Shown here one piece after another: positions 28,973 through 39,399 of a DNA stretch of 64,000 bases; positions within the stretch are counted from its first letter, which is position 1; the number at the start of each line of letters is the position of its first letter. The position numbers were made by a program, and so were the translations under genes. Origin of the DNA: Xenorhabdus griffiniae (GTDB lineage Bacteria > Pseudomonadota > Gammaproteobacteria > Enterobacterales > Enterobacteriaceae); NCBI RefSeq assembly GCF_037265215.1, contig NZ_CP147737.1, forward strand, positions 1,453,501 to 1,517,500. The letters are read 5' to 3'. Under the pieces are notes generated by a model. The model was given only the letters and a program-made list of their open reading frames with translations, was not told the DNA's origin and made no database searches.

Positions 28973-30220
28973 ATGACGAAACAAAACCTTTCAGAATCGC
29001 TGTTTAAGCCTCGGTTTAAACATCGGGAGACCTCTACACTGGTAAAATATACTCGCCCACAGTCCGTAACTACCAGTGATAGTATGCTTGGTGGGGAGCG
29101 CCGCGAGCGGTGGTATCGCATGATTAATTGGCTCGCTTGGATCTGGAGGGGGGTAAATCCGCTAGAAATTCAAGATGTCCTCAGCCGGATTGCCGTGACG
29201 GATGCCGAACGCAGTACTGAACATTTGTTGGATACTGTGGTCGGCTATCGTAAAGGAAACTGGGCATTTGAGTGGTCTCAGCAGGCAATGTACTGGCAAC
29301 AGGAAGCGTTGCATACTGAAGATACGGAAAAAGCCGGGTCATGTTGGTTAAAGGCTGCAACGCTATATAGTATTGCAGCTTATCCTCATTTGCGCGGTGA
29401 TGAACTGGCCGATCAGGCCATTGTGTTGGCTAATAAAGCCTATGAAAACGCGGCGCGTTTTTCTGACTACGAATTAAAAAAGCTGGAATTCCAGTTGGAA
29501 GGGGGCAAAAGCGTTACCGGGTTATTACACCTGCCTTCCCATGTACCAGGACCTTGTCCGACGATATTAGTTTGTGCCAGCCTTGATAATGTCCAGAGTG
29601 ATTGCTGGCGGTTGTTTCGTGAATACTTATCGCCTCTTGGCTTTGCCATGTTAACACTGGATATGCCTTCTGTTGGTTATTCCGCTAAATTTACGTTAAC
29701 GCAGGATACCTGCGTACTTCATCAACAAGTTTTACAACAACTAGATAGCGTGCCATGGATTGATCATACCCGTGTAGGCGTATTTGGTTTTCGTTTTGGG
29801 GCGAATATCGCTGTTCGGCTTGCTTATCTGGAACCGAAACTGATTAAAGGCGTATCGGTGGTAGGCCCGATTGTGCATGAATTACTGCATGATGAAAAAT
29901 TACAGCAGAAAATCCCGTCAATGTATATTGACGTCTTGGCCAGTCGTTTAGGTATTTATCACGTTGATGAAAAGAGATTACGTTCAGAATTAGCGTGTTA
30001 TTCGTTGAAGAATCAAGGGCTATTGGGCCGTCGTTGTACTGTGCCCATGTTTTCAGTGTATTGGGAAGATGATATTTTCAGCCCAAGGAAAGACTCAACG
30101 TTGATTGCGATGTCATCAATGGAAGGTTTAGTACGAGCTATTCCTGCAACCTCAGTTTATAGTGGTTTCAATAAGGCATTACACGAGATAAGTGTATGGT
30201 TGAAAGATAAAGTTTTATAA
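28973..30220 (+). CDS. frsA: FrsA, alpha/beta-hydrolase-fold protein
   Basis: A 415-residue homologue of E. coli FrsA (YafA). The N-terminal region (SLFKPRFKHRETSTLV, WYRMINWLAWIWRGV) and the hydrolase-like core (TLDMPSVGYSAKF, VPWIDHTRVGVFGFRFGANI) are conserved. In E. coli it binds unphosphorylated enzyme IIA-Glc and affects the respiration/fermentation balance; other activities reported for the family are disputed. Note the G-F-R-F-G in place of a classical G-x-S-x-G nucleophile elbow. Confidence 0.93.
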   Translation: MTKQNLSESLFKPRFKHRETSTLVKYTRPQSVTTSDSMLGGERRERWYRMINWLAWIWRGVNPLEIQDVLSRIAVTDAERSTEHLLDTVVGYRKGNWAFEWSQQAMYWQQEALHTEDTEKAGSCWLKAATLYSIAAYPHLRGDELADQAIVLANKAYENAARFSDYELKKLEFQLEGGKSVTGLLHLPSHVPGPCPTILVCASLDNVQSDCWRLFREYLSPLGFAMLTLDMPSVGYSAKFTLTQDTCVLHQQVLQQLDSVPWIDHTRVGVFGFRFGANIAVRLAYLEPKLIKGVSVVGPIVHELLHDEKLQQKIPSMYIDVLASRLGIYHVDEKRLRSELACYSLKNQGLLGRRCTVPMFSVYWEDDIFSPRKDSTLIAMSSMEGLVRAIPATSVYSGFNKALHEISVWLKDKVL

Positions 30221-30291
30221 AATTAAATTTATCACTTGATATTTTTTAATCGTTTGATACAAAGGTATTCTGTATATAAGGAGACCTTTGT

Positions 30292-30693
30292 ATGACTTTA
30301 CCTGTCAGTTATTCTAAAAATAGGTTGTTAAAGCGCTTTTCTGCATTAGGGCCGTATGTACGTGAATTAAAGTGCCAAAATGGTTATTTTTTCTTTGACT
30401 GTTTAGCTGTTTGTGTCAGTGCCAAAGTAGCGCCAGAAAAACGCGAATTTTGGGGATGGTGGTTGGAGTTAGAAGAGCAGGATCAAGGTTTTGTTTATAA
30501 CTATCAGATAGGCTTATTCGATAAACAGGGTGAATGGCGTGTCATGAAGATCAAAAAAAAAGCCGATCTTGAGTACCTTGAATCAATGCTACAGGCATTT
30601 CACAAACGTTTGGTTGATTCTTGTGAAACGCTCAAACTCACATTGATCCCATCTGAAAACACCGTCACCCTGCAGACGCAATTGATAGCGTAA
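30292..30693 (+). CDS. crl: Crl, sigma-S (RpoS) assembly factor
   Basis: A small cytoplasmic protein (133 residues) that helps the stationary-phase sigma factor RpoS bind core RNA polymerase. The family segments RLLKRFSALGPYVRE, FFFDCLAVC, FWGWWLELEE and FVYNYQIGLFDKQGEW are present. It lies between frsA and proBA, the usual enterobacterial position. The Shine-Dalgarno AAGGAG precedes the ATG. Confidence 0.95.
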   Translation: MTLPVSYSKNRLLKRFSALGPYVRELKCQNGYFFFDCLAVCVSAKVAPEKREFWGWWLELEEQDQGFVYNYQIGLFDKQGEWRVMKIKKKADLEYLESMLQAFHKRLVDSCETLKLTLIPSENTVTLQTQLIA

Positions 30694-30723
30694 TTTGTTT
30701 TTAACCTGCTTTTGCTAAATTTT

Positions 30724-30747
30724 GCGTTATGTCAGTTGGCATAACGC
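30724..30747. terminator. Hairpin after crl
   Basis: Eight-base arms GCGTTATG and CATAACGC with an 8-base loop, 30 bp after the crl stop. No T-run follows, so its strength is uncertain. Confidence 0.45.
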
Positions 30748-30803
30748 CTCTCTCCTGTTAAAACTGAGCACTGTTTTTTCAAATTAACTGTAATGGCAGA
30801 AAT

Positions 30804-31910
30804 ATGATGAATGGCAGCCAAACATTGGTTGTGAAACTGGGGACGAGTGTATTGACCGGTGGCTCTCGTCGTTTGAATCGTGCCCATATTGTGGAACTGG
30901 TTCGTCAATGTGCTAAACAGCATGAAAAAGGTCACCGCATTATCATTGTGACTTCTGGTGCGATTGCCGCTGGACGTGAACATTTAGGATATCCTGATCT
31001 TCCAGCAACTATTGCTTCAAAACAATTGCTGGCAGCTGTTGGGCAAAGTCGCCTGATCCAATTGTGGGAACAGCTTTTCTCTATTTATGGTATTCACGTC
31101 GGGCAAATGCTCTTGACCCGTGCAGATTTGGAAGATCGTGAGCGCTTCTTAAACGCAAGGGATACCCTTCAGGCTTTGCTTGATAATCACATCGTTCCCA
31201 TTATTAATGAAAATGATGCTGTTGCGACAGCAGAGATTAAAGTGGGTGACAATGATAACCTTTCTGCACTGGCTGCTATTTTGGGAAGTGCAGATAAGCT
31301 GTTGCTTCTGACAGATATAGCAGGGCTTTATACCGCAGATCCTCGTAGTAACCCTGATGCAACCTTGATCCCTGAAGTGTATGACATTAGTGATGAACTG
31401 AAAATGATGGCAGGGGACAGCGTTTCGGGGTTAGGCACGGGGGGAATGGCAACAAAACTTCAGGCGGCAGGTGTAGCTGGACGTGCTGGCATTGATGTCA
31501 TTATTGCCGCGGGTAATAGGCCGGATGTGATTGCTGATGTAATCTCAGGGAAATCGGTTGGAACACGTTTTCATGGCCTGGCTAGCCCAATGGAAAACCG
31601 TAAACGTTGGATTTTTGGGGCACCTCCGGCAGGGGAAATTATTGTCGATCATGGTGCAGAAGCGGCGATTATAGGGAAAGGTAGTTCGTTGCTACCAAAA
31701 GGGATCAAAAACGTTAAAGGTGATTTTTCCCGCGGTGAGGTTATTTGCATCCGTAGCTTATCGGGTAAAGATTTGGCTCATGGTGTTTGCCGTTACAACA
31801 GTGATGCACTACGCCTGATAGCAGGCCATCATTCACAGCAAATTAGCCAGATATTAGGTTATGAATATGGCGCAGTTGCGGTTCACCGTGATGATTTGAT
31901 CGTAATTTAA
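30804..31910 (+). CDS. proB: Glutamate 5-kinase
   Basis: Phosphorylates L-glutamate with ATP, the first and feedback-controlled step of proline biosynthesis. It has 368 residues: an amino-acid kinase domain at about 1-260 ([60 protein letters not shown]) and a C-terminal PUA domain (about 280-360). proA begins 29 bp downstream, forming the proBA operon. Two adjacent ATG codons exist at the start, and either is possible. Confidence 0.97.
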   Translation: MMNGSQTLVVKLGTSVLTGGSRRLNRAHIVELVRQCAKQHEKGHRIIIVTSGAIAAGREHLGYPDLPATIASKQLLAAVGQSRLIQLWEQLFSIYGIHVGQMLLTRADLEDRERFLNARDTLQALLDNHIVPIINENDAVATAEIKVGDNDNLSALAAILGSADKLLLLTDIAGLYTADPRSNPDATLIPEVYDISDELKMMAGDSVSGLGTGGMATKLQAAGVAGRAGIDVIIAAGNRPDVIADVISGKSVGTRFHGLASPMENRKRWIFGAPPAGEIIVDHGAEAAIIGKGSSLLPKGIKNVKGDFSRGEVICIRSLSGKDLAHGVCRYNSDALRLIAGHHSQQISQILGYEYGAVAVHRDDLIVI

Positions 31911-31939
31911 TGAATTGATCGTGAATTAAGGATTTCACC

Positions 31940-33193
31940 ATGCTAGAGCAGATGGGAAAAGCAGCCAAAGCCGCATCGTGGCAATTGGCACAATTGAGTA
32001 CCAGTCAGAAAAACCAAGCGTTGAATCACATTGCTGATTTGTTGGAGACGGAGATTGAAGTGATTCTTGCTGCTAACCAGCAAGATGTGAAGCAAGCCCA
32101 CGAACAGGGAATGAGTGCAGCACTACTCGATCGGTTATTACTGACACCTGAACGGCTGAATGCCATTGCCAATGATGTGCGCCAAGTCTGCCGTTTGGCT
32201 GATCCTGTCGGGCAAGTTATTGACGGGCAATTATTGGATAATGGATTGCAATTGAGCCGTCGCCGAGTTCCGTTGGGCGTGATTGGCGTGATATATGAAG
32301 CCCGGCCCAATGTCACTATTGATGTGGCATCGTTATGTCTGAAAACCGGTAATGCAGTGATATTGCGTGGGGGTAAAGAGACTCACCACACTAATCAAGC
32401 GATGGTTAAGGTTATCCAGCAGGCATTGGAACAAAGTGGATTGCCGGCCGCCGCGGTTCAGGCTATCAATAAACCTGATCGTGAGTTGGTGGCTGAATTG
32501 CTGAAAATGGATCGTTATGTCGATATGCTGATCCCAAGAGGCGGTGCGGGGTTACATAAATTGTGCCGGGAGCAATCGACAATCCCTGTAATTACTGGCG
32601 GTATTGGTGTTTGTCATACATTTGTGGATGAAACCATCAATATCGAAAAAGCGTTGGAAATCATTACTAATGCGAAAGTCCAGCGTCCAAGCGCTTGTAA
32701 TTCACTGGAAACATTATTGGTGCATGAAAAAATAGCAGCCGATTTCTTGCCAGTTTTGAGTATCAAAATGAAAGAGCAGGGCGTGACATTACACGCTAGC
32801 AAATCAGCGATGACATTGCTGAAAGATGGCCCTGCAACTGTCGTTGAAGTGGCAGAGGAAGATTACTGTGATGAATGGTTATCTTTAGATATGAATGTGG
32901 ACATTGTCAGTGATATCGATCTGGCTATTGAGCATATTCGTACTTATGGTACAGCCCATTCTGATGCGATATTGACGGAATCTTTGCAACAGGCTGAGTA
33001 CTTTGTGCGCCATGTGGATTCAGCTGCGGTATATGTGAATGCCAGCACGCGTTTTACTGATGGTGGACAATTTGGTTTGGGAGCGGAAGTGGCTGTCAGT
33101 ACCCAGAAATTACACTCCCGTGGCCCAATGGGGCTTGATGCACTGACAACATATAAGTGGATTGGTTATGGTGATTATTTACCGCGGAGTTGA
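31940..33193 (+). CDS. proA: Glutamate-5-semialdehyde dehydrogenase
   Basis: NADPH-dependent reduction of gamma-glutamyl phosphate to glutamate semialdehyde, the second step of proline synthesis. A 417-residue member of the aldehyde dehydrogenase superfamily. [21 protein letters not shown], the NADP region [13 protein letters not shown], and the catalytic cysteine in [11 protein letters not shown] are present. It sits after proB, and a clear terminator follows. Confidence 0.97.
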   Translation: MLEQMGKAAKAASWQLAQLSTSQKNQALNHIADLLETEIEVILAANQQDVKQAHEQGMSAALLDRLLLTPERLNAIANDVRQVCRLADPVGQVIDGQLLDNGLQLSRRRVPLGVIGVIYEARPNVTIDVASLCLKTGNAVILRGGKETHHTNQAMVKVIQQALEQSGLPAAAVQAINKPDRELVAELLKMDRYVDMLIPRGGAGLHKLCREQSTIPVITGGIGVCHTFVDETINIEKALEIITNAKVQRPSACNSLETLLVHEKIAADFLPVLSIKMKEQGVTLHASKSAMTLLKDGPATVVEVAEEDYCDEWLSLDMNVDIVSDIDLAIEHIRTYGTAHSDAILTESLQQAEYFVRHVDSAAVYVNASTRFTDGGQFGLGAEVAVSTQKLHSRGPMGLDALTTYKWIGYGDYLPRS

Positions 33194-33233
33194 CCATCTC
33201 TTATTTTGATTAGACTTTATTGAACTATGTTGG

Positions 33234-33262
33234 GTCACACTTAATTCTAAGTGTGACTTTTT
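33234..33262 (+). terminator. Terminator of proBA
   Basis: Ten-base perfect arms GTCACACTTA/TAAGTGTGAC with a 4-base loop, followed by TTTTT. Confidence 0.92.
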
Positions 33263-33358
33263 GAACCATTAAAAATGCTTTTTTACATAGTGTAATCGTT
33301 TGGTTTCTAAACGTTATGTTTAGGTTTAATTTTATAGACTCTTCGGGGAAACAATGAA

Positions 33359-33889
33359 ATGAAAAAAACGCTATTCATCGTAGGTGCACGGGGTGCAGGA
33401 AAGACAACAATAGGTAAGTTACTGTCTGATGCGCTGTCGTATAAATTTATTGACACCGATGAAAGTATTCAGACCATGAATAAAATGACGATAGCCGATC
33501 TTGTTGAACAATATGGCTGGGAACATTTTAGAAAATTAGAAAGCCAAACGTTGAAAACGGTTAGCCAGAATGAACATGTCATTTCAACAGGTGGCGGAAT
33601 GGTGTTGTCGCTTGAGAATCGCCAATATATGCAACACAATGGTATTGTTATTTATTTACAGGCAACGGCAAGCGTTTTGAGTAATCGATTATCTCTCAAT
33701 CCAGAAAATACGCAACGTCCTAGTCTAACAGGGAAATCTATCATAGAAGAAATGGAAGGAATATTGGTTGAAAGAGAGCCATTATACCAGGAGTGTGCCC
33801 ATTTTATTGTCGATGCCAATCTTGCAACAGAAGAGATCGTATCTCACATTAAGTCTTACATTCTAAACCAGAAAAATAAATTAATTTGA
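33359..33889 (+). CDS. aroL: Shikimate kinase (AroL-like)
   Basis: Phosphorylates shikimate at the 3-hydroxyl in the pathway to chorismate. It has 176 residues, with the Walker A GARGAGKTT at about 9-17, shikimate-binding FIDTDESIQ, FRKLESQTL and ISTGGGMVL, and the lid region RPSLTGKS. HNGIVIYLQATASVLSNRL resembles E. coli AroL more than AroK. In E. coli aroL lies elsewhere; here it stands alone between proA and aas. An ATG at 33354 runs into a stop after two codons, so 33359 is the start. Confidence 0.88.
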   Translation: MKKTLFIVGARGAGKTTIGKLLSDALSYKFIDTDESIQTMNKMTIADLVEQYGWEHFRKLESQTLKTVSQNEHVISTGGGMVLSLENRQYMQHNGIVIYLQATASVLSNRLSLNPENTQRPSLTGKSIIEEMEGILVEREPLYQECAHFIVDANLATEEIVSHIKSYILNQKNKLI

Positions 33890-34003
33890 TGGATAAAGGC
33901 ATTTAAGTGTATTTTTTAGGGAAGCTTTATATAACAAATTGCCCGTATAACTTATAGTATCACCCTATTTACTCACTTTAATTTTATTAATTATATTTGA
34001 GAT

Positions 34004-36160
34004 ATGGACATGCTCTTAAATTTTATTCGGTTACTTGTTCGTGTACTCTTTAGGATTACAATCGAAGGTGATACCAAACAGTTACAACAATACCCTAAAT
34101 GCATTATTACTCCCAACCATATTTCGTTTCTGGATGGTCTGTTAATTGGGTTATTCCTGCCAATAAAGCCTGTATTTGCTATTTATTCTAATATTGCAAC
34201 CCGCAGTTTTTTCAAATTTATCAAGCCTTATGCAGATATTGTACCTTTAGATCCTACTAACTCAATGGCAGTTAGGACATTGGTTAAAGAAGTGGACAAA
34301 GGGCGTCCGATTGTGATTTTTCCTGAAGGAAGGATCACTGTAACAGGCTCCCTTATGAAAATTTATGATGGTGCCGCTTTTATTGCCGCAAAATCAGGTG
34401 CGAAAGAAATACCAATCCGAATTGATGGTGCAGAGCAAACGGTTTTTGGTCGGTTAAAAGGAATTATGAAATTGCATTGGTTCCCGAAAATCACTCTCAA
34501 GATTTTACCTGCCATTGACCTGCCAATGCCTGATGCACCCGATTCAGCAACATGTCGTCGTTTGGTAGGAGAACACCTCCATGCCATTATGATGGAAGTG
34601 AGAATGCAGACGCGCCCAAAGGAGACGTTATTCAATGCTTACCTTACTGCGCAAAAACGTTTTGGCCGTTTTAAGCCCTGCATTGAAGATGTGAACTTTA
34701 AAGAAGATAGCTATCATTCATTACTGAAAAAAATATTGAGTATCAGTCGGAGCTTAGAACACTTTACACAAGAAGGTGAGCGAATTGGTCTGCTGTTTCC
34801 AAATGCAACTGTGATGGCAGCTGCCGTATATGGTGCTTCGTTAAAAGGACGGGTGCCAGCCCTTTTGAATTATATGGCAGGAAGCCGTGGCATTAAACTT
34901 GCTATGCAAGCGGCATCCATTAAAACTATTGTAACCTCCCGCCAATTCCTGGAAAACGAGCAGTTAGCTCATCTACCAGAACAAGTAACCGAAGCTAATT
35001 GGGTATATCTCGAAGATTTAAAGGGCATGCTCACGCCGGAAGATAAATTTTGGATATTGTGGTATTTGATTTTCCCTTCCAAAGCTATTTTTGCTGCGCA
35101 AAAACCGGATGATGATGCATTGATCCTGTTTACGTCAGGCTCAGAAGGTGTACCCAAAGGCGTTGTTCATAGCCATACCAGTTTGTTGGCAAACGTTGAG
35201 CAGATAAAAACAATCGCTGATTTTACTCCACTAGATCGTTTTATGTCTTCTTTACCTCTATTCCATGCTTTTGGTCTAACAATGGGTCTATTTACTCCAT
35301 TAATGACAGGTAGTCGGGTATTCCTTTATCCAAACCCTTTGCACTATCGTGTTGTGCCTGAATTGGTCTATGATCAAAATTGTACTGTGTTGTTCGCAAC
35401 GTCAACTTTCTTGGGGAATTATGCTCGTTTTGCCCACCCTTATGATTTTGCCCGTCTGCGTTATGTCGTGGCTGGGGGTGAGAAACTGTCAGAAAACACG
35501 AAGCGAATTTGGCAAGATAAATTTGGTATCCGTATCTTAGAAGGTTATGGGATAACGGAATGTGCATCGATAGTTGCAATCAACGTACCGATGGCGGCAA
35601 AAGCAGGAACAGTTGGGCGGATTTTACCAGGTATGGAAGCGCGCTTGCTGCCTATACAGGGTATTGAGAGAGGGGGGCGGTTACAGCTACGCGGGCCAAA
35701 TGTTATGAAAGGATATCTGCGAGTTGAAGCGCCTGATCGTTTAGAGCCACCCGCTGCGAAAGACTCAGAAGGAAATAATCAAATTGGTTGGTATGATACC
35801 GGAGATATTGTTTCTATTGATGAAGAGGGTTTCTGTACGATCAAAGGACGTGTGAAACGATTTGCCAAACTTGCAGGGGAAATGGTTTCTCTCGACGCGG
35901 TAGAACAAATCGCTTCTCATGTTTCTACTGATGGGCTACATGCGGCTATAACCAGAAGTGATCGAAGCAAAGGTGAAGCACTGGTATTGTTCACTACAGA
36001 TGCGAATCTAAATAGAAACAGAATGCTAGGAGTGGCACGTGAAATGGGTATGCCTGAGTTGTCGGTTCCACGAGATATTCGTTATGTGAAGCAACTTCCT
36101 TTGCTCGGCTGTGGCAAACCGGATTTTGTCACCCTAAGAGAAATGGCCGAACAGGAGTAA
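34004..36160 (+). CDS. aas: Bifunctional acyl-ACP synthetase / 2-acyl-GPE acyltransferase
   Basis: Recycles lysophosphatidylethanolamine: it ligates a fatty acid to ACP and transfers it to 2-acylglycerophosphoethanolamine at the inner membrane. It has 718 residues: an N-terminal acyltransferase domain with the HxxxxD motif at His39-Asp44 (NHISFLD) and FPEGRIT, then an AMP-binding ligase domain from about 230 ([37 protein letters not shown]). It is followed after 4 bp by lplT, the matching lysophospholipid transporter. Confidence 0.97.
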   Translation: MDMLLNFIRLLVRVLFRITIEGDTKQLQQYPKCIITPNHISFLDGLLIGLFLPIKPVFAIYSNIATRSFFKFIKPYADIVPLDPTNSMAVRTLVKEVDKGRPIVIFPEGRITVTGSLMKIYDGAAFIAAKSGAKEIPIRIDGAEQTVFGRLKGIMKLHWFPKITLKILPAIDLPMPDAPDSATCRRLVGEHLHAIMMEVRMQTRPKETLFNAYLTAQKRFGRFKPCIEDVNFKEDSYHSLLKKILSISRSLEHFTQEGERIGLLFPNATVMAAAVYGASLKGRVPALLNYMAGSRGIKLAMQAASIKTIVTSRQFLENEQLAHLPEQVTEANWVYLEDLKGMLTPEDKFWILWYLIFPSKAIFAAQKPDDDALILFTSGSEGVPKGVVHSHTSLLANVEQIKTIADFTPLDRFMSSLPLFHAFGLTMGLFTPLMTGSRVFLYPNPLHYRVVPELVYDQNCTVLFATSTFLGNYARFAHPYDFARLRYVVAGGEKLSENTKRIWQDKFGIRILEGYGITECASIVAINVPMAAKAGTVGRILPGMEARLLPIQGIERGGRLQLRGPNVMKGYLRVEAPDRLEPPAAKDSEGNNQIGWYDTGDIVSIDEEGFCTIKGRVKRFAKLAGEMVSLDAVEQIASHVSTDGLHAAITRSDRSKGEALVLFTTDANLNRNRMLGVAREMGMPELSVPRDIRYVKQLPLLGCGKPDFVTLREMAEQE

Positions 36161-36164
36161 GGAA

Positions 36165-37349
36165 ATGGAGACACAACCGCTACTGAACCGTGGAATGAAA
36201 GCAGTATTGCTGTCACAATTTCTTTCTGCTTTTGCTGATAATGCGCTGTTCTTTGCCATCTTAGCCCAATTAAAGGCAGAATCTTACCCTGAATGGAGTT
36301 GGCCAGCACTACAAATTGTTTTTGTTCTGGCTTATATCATACTTGCCCCTTTTGTCGGGCAAATTGCTGATCGGTTTTCAAAAGGGCGTGTCATGCTCTT
36401 TTCTAATGGCGTCAAATTGCTTGGGGCTATCAGCATCTGTATCGATATAAATCCTTTTCTGGGATATACCTTAGTGGGAATTGGGGCAGCGGCCTATTCT
36501 CCTGCTAAATATGGGATCTTGGGGGAACTAACAGATGGTGGGCGTTTGGTAAAAGCCAATGGCATGATGGAGGCTTCTACTATTGCAGCTATTTTGATTG
36601 GCTCAGTTGCTGGCGGTTTCCTCTCTGATATTAGCCTGGTGCTGGCATTAGGACTTTGTGCCTTATTGTATGGTGCCGCAGTCGTATCGAATTTCTTTAT
36701 ACCTCGTCTGGCGGCGGCTCGTGAAGGCAAGGGTTGGAATCCCCCAAAAATGTTGGTGGATTTCATGACGGTTTGTGTGACACTTTGGCGTCATCAGGAA
36801 ACGCGCTTCTCACTGGTAGGGACTAGCCTATTTTGGGGAGCGGGTATCACGCTACGCTTCCTGTTAGTCGCATGGGTGCCTGCTGTGCTGGGGATTGATG
36901 GCAATACAACCCCTACATTGATGAATGCAATAGTTGCGATTGGTATCATTGTTGGAGCAGGTTTAGCTGCGCGGTTTATTACATTGAAAACCGTGCGTCG
37001 TTGTATGCCTGCAGGGATATTAATTGGATTCATGGTCATTCTTTTTGCGACTCAGCAATCAATAGTATTTTCCTACTTAATTTTGACCGTCCTTGGCGTA
37101 TTTGGTGGCCTTTTTGTTGTTCCATTAAATGCGTTATTGCAAGAACATGGCAAGCATTCGATGGGGGCAGGCAAAGCCGTTGCTGTGCAAAACCTGGGCG
37201 AAAATAGTGCTATGCTGATAATGTTAGGACTGTATTCGGTTTCCGTTATGGCGGGCGTTTCGGTCGTTGCTGTTGGCATTGGTTTTGGTATCTTACTTTC
37301 TTTGGCAATTGGGGGGCTGTGGATTTGGGATCTGCTTCGGAAAAATTAA
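36165..37349 (+). CDS. lplT: Lysophospholipid transporter LplT
   Basis: A major-facilitator-type inner-membrane protein that flips lysophospholipids inward for repair by Aas. It has 394 residues with about twelve hydrophobic segments. The start [18 protein letters not shown] and the loop [23 protein letters not shown] are characteristic. It lies 4 bp after aas, so co-transcription is nearly certain. The Shine-Dalgarno AGTAAGGAA overlaps the aas stop region. Confidence 0.96.
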   Translation: METQPLLNRGMKAVLLSQFLSAFADNALFFAILAQLKAESYPEWSWPALQIVFVLAYIILAPFVGQIADRFSKGRVMLFSNGVKLLGAISICIDINPFLGYTLVGIGAAAYSPAKYGILGELTDGGRLVKANGMMEASTIAAILIGSVAGGFLSDISLVLALGLCALLYGAAVVSNFFIPRLAAAREGKGWNPPKMLVDFMTVCVTLWRHQETRFSLVGTSLFWGAGITLRFLLVAWVPAVLGIDGNTTPTLMNAIVAIGIIVGAGLAARFITLKTVRRCMPAGILIGFMVILFATQQSIVFSYLILTVLGVFGGLFVVPLNALLQEHGKHSMGAGKAVAVQNLGENSAMLIMLGLYSVSVMAGVSVVAVGIGFGILLSLAIGGLWIWDLLRKN

Positions 37350-37374
37350 TTTCTTATAAAATTGAAGGTCTGTT

Positions 37375-37878
37375 ATGGATGAAAAAATCCTGAATCAGCT
37401 TAGTATTGAACTTGGAAAGAGATTAAAACGAAAAGAATTATCTGTGACCTGTGCAGAATCTTGCACAGGGGGTTGGATAGCTAAAGTGATCACAGATATT
37501 GCGGGAAGTTCAGCCTACTTTAATCGTGGTTTTGTGACTTACAGCAACGATGCTAAGCATGAAATGCTGGGCGTTTTACCAGAATCATTGGCGCAATTTG
37601 GAGCGGTCAGTGAGCAGATCGTAAAAGAGATGGCTAAAGGGGCATTAATCGTCGCTAAGGCAGACGTTTCTGTTGCAGTTAGCGGCATTGCTGGGCCAGA
37701 AGGAGGGAGTGAGGAAAAACCGACTGGCACAGTTTGGTTTGGGTTTGCCTTTTACGTTGATGAAAACATCCAGACTGTAACATATCGCCAGCATTTTTCA
37801 GGTGATCGCAATGCTGTGCGTCTACAAGCCGTCATTTTTTCTTTGAAAACTTTATTGGATGAAATCATAAAAAATTAG
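37375..37878 (+). CDS. pncC: Nicotinamide-nucleotide amidase PncC (CinA C-terminal domain)
   Basis: Deamidates nicotinamide mononucleotide to nicotinate mononucleotide in NAD recycling. It has 167 residues and is a stand-alone CinA C-terminal domain (formerly YgaD). LSVTCAESCTGGWIAKVITDIAGSS carries the catalytic serine/lysine region, and VAVSGIAGPEGG and PTGTVWFGF are family motifs. It lies upstream of recA as in E. coli. Confidence 0.94.
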   Translation: MDEKILNQLSIELGKRLKRKELSVTCAESCTGGWIAKVITDIAGSSAYFNRGFVTYSNDAKHEMLGVLPESLAQFGAVSEQIVKEMAKGALIVAKADVSVAVSGIAGPEGGSEEKPTGTVWFGFAFYVDENIQTVTYRQHFSGDRNAVRLQAVIFSLKTLLDEIIKN

Positions 37879-37885
37879 CTTGATG

Positions 37886-37901
37886 CTGTATGATTATACA
37901 G
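37886..37901. promoter_or_regulatory. LexA (SOS) box of recA
   Basis: CTGTATGATTATACAG is a CTGT-N8-ACAG LexA site 80 bp upstream of the recA start. TATAATCAT follows directly, and TATAAT at 37902-37907 is a plausible -10 box. Confidence 0.92.
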
Positions 37902-37981
37902 TATAATCATACGGCACTTTGGTATCAGAAACAGTTTATCAGCAGTGAGGCAGCCCCTTCATTGCTTGCGAAGGAGTCAAC

Positions 37982-39058
37982 ATGGCTAACGATGAAAACA
38001 AACAAAAAGCACTAGCAGCAGCGCTGGGCCAAATTGAGAAACAATTTGGTAAAGGTTCCATCATGCGTTTGGGTGAAAATCGCTCAATGGATGTTGAAAC
38101 CATCTCTACCGGTTCCCTGTCACTGGATATTGCATTGGGTGCGGGTGGTTTGCCAATGGGCCGGATTGTGGAAATATACGGACCAGAATCTTCCGGTAAA
38201 ACAACGCTGACCTTGCAAGTTATTGCCGCTGCCCAGCGCGAAGGCAGAACTTGTGCTTTTATTGATGCCGAACATGCTCTTGATCCGGTTTATGCGAAAA
38301 AACTGGGTGTAGATATTGATAATCTGTTGTGTTCTCAGCCTGATACTGGCGAACAGGCATTGGAAATCTGTGATGCCCTATCACGTTCTGGTGCTGTTGA
38401 TGTGATTATTGTTGACTCTGTTGCAGCATTAACACCAAAAGCAGAAATTGAAGGTGAAATCGGCGACTCTCATATGGGCCTGGCTGCACGTATGATGAGC
38501 CAAGCGATGCGTAAATTAGCGGGAAATTTGAAAAACTCGAATACCCTGTTGATTTTTATCAACCAGATCCGCATGAAAATTGGTGTGATGTTTGGTAACC
38601 CAGAAACGACCACAGGTGGTAATGCACTGAAGTTCTACGCATCTGTCCGTTTGGATATTCGCCGCACTGGTTCGGTGAAAAATGGCGACGAAGTGGTTGG
38701 TAGCGAAACACGTGTGAAAGTAGTCAAGAACAAGGTTGCTGCACCATTTAAACAGGCCGAATTCCAAATTCTCTATGGTGAAGGTATCAACACTTTTGGT
38801 GAGTTGGTCGATCTGGGTGTTAAACACAAAATGGTAGAAAAAGCAGGTGCATGGTATAGCTACAATGGCGAAAAAATTGGACAAGGTAAAGCCAATGCTA
38901 CTATGTATCTGAAAGAACACCCAGAAATTGCATCCGAGTTGGATAAAAAACTGCGCGATTTACTGTTGAATAATACAGGTGAGTTCAGTAGTGCAGCGAC
39001 GGATTACGTGACAGATTATGAAGACAACGGCGAAGAAGTGAATCACGAAGAGTTTTAA
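37982..39058 (+). CDS. recA: RecA recombinase
   Basis: ATP-dependent strand-exchange protein and co-protease for LexA self-cleavage. It has 358 residues. The Walker A motif GPESSGKT spans residues 67-74. [20 protein letters not shown] includes Walker B and loop L1, and [20 protein letters not shown] covers loop L2. The C-terminal tail is acidic ([14 protein letters not shown]). Preceded by a LexA box. The recX gene usually found next in enterobacteria is absent. Confidence 0.98.
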   Translation: MANDENKQKALAAALGQIEKQFGKGSIMRLGENRSMDVETISTGSLSLDIALGAGGLPMGRIVEIYGPESSGKTTLTLQVIAAAQREGRTCAFIDAEHALDPVYAKKLGVDIDNLLCSQPDTGEQALEICDALSRSGAVDVIIVDSVAALTPKAEIEGEIGDSHMGLAARMMSQAMRKLAGNLKNSNTLLIFINQIRMKIGVMFGNPETTTGGNALKFYASVRLDIRRTGSVKNGDEVVGSETRVKVVKNKVAAPFKQAEFQILYGEGINTFGELVDLGVKHKMVEKAGAWYSYNGEKIGQGKANATMYLKEHPEIASELDKKLRDLLLNNTGEFSSAATDYVTDYEDNGEEVNHEEF

Positions 39059-39399
39059 TACGTATTTGTCTTCCAATTCAGTCATAATAAAGAGCTAATC
39101 TGGCTTTTAAAAACCACATCCATATCGGGTGTGGTTTTTTATTTTTACGCCCGTTTCTCTGGCGGAAATAAACATCCTTGAAATAGGCGTATTGAAACAG
39201 GTGTAATGAACAGACTTTCAGAAAATCTTTAGACGAATTACAATGCTGGAAGGCGAATGGATTTATATGGGATTTTACTTCTTATGGAAGACTCTCTATC
39301 TTAACCCCACTTTAATTTATTCGTGAGTTGAAATGGTGACGCGATATACCACCTCAACCATTCATAGATCTGTTTTTTCAGCTTGATTTCGGGACAATT
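39059..39399. other. Gap between recA and alaS without recX
   Basis: 341 bp. It contains the recA terminator and probably the alaS promoter. I see no open frame resembling RecX on either strand and no obvious remnant of it. Confidence 0.6.
39108..39145 (+). terminator. Terminator of recA
   Basis: Arms AAAACCACATCC and GGGTGTGGTTTT around a short loop, followed by a T-run, about 50 bp after the recA stop. Confidence 0.9.

Noticed and set aside
33890..34003. OmrA/OmrB-type small RNA genes next to aas, as in E. coli
   Set aside because: Only 114 bp lie upstream of aas, with no matching sequence or terminator hairpin.
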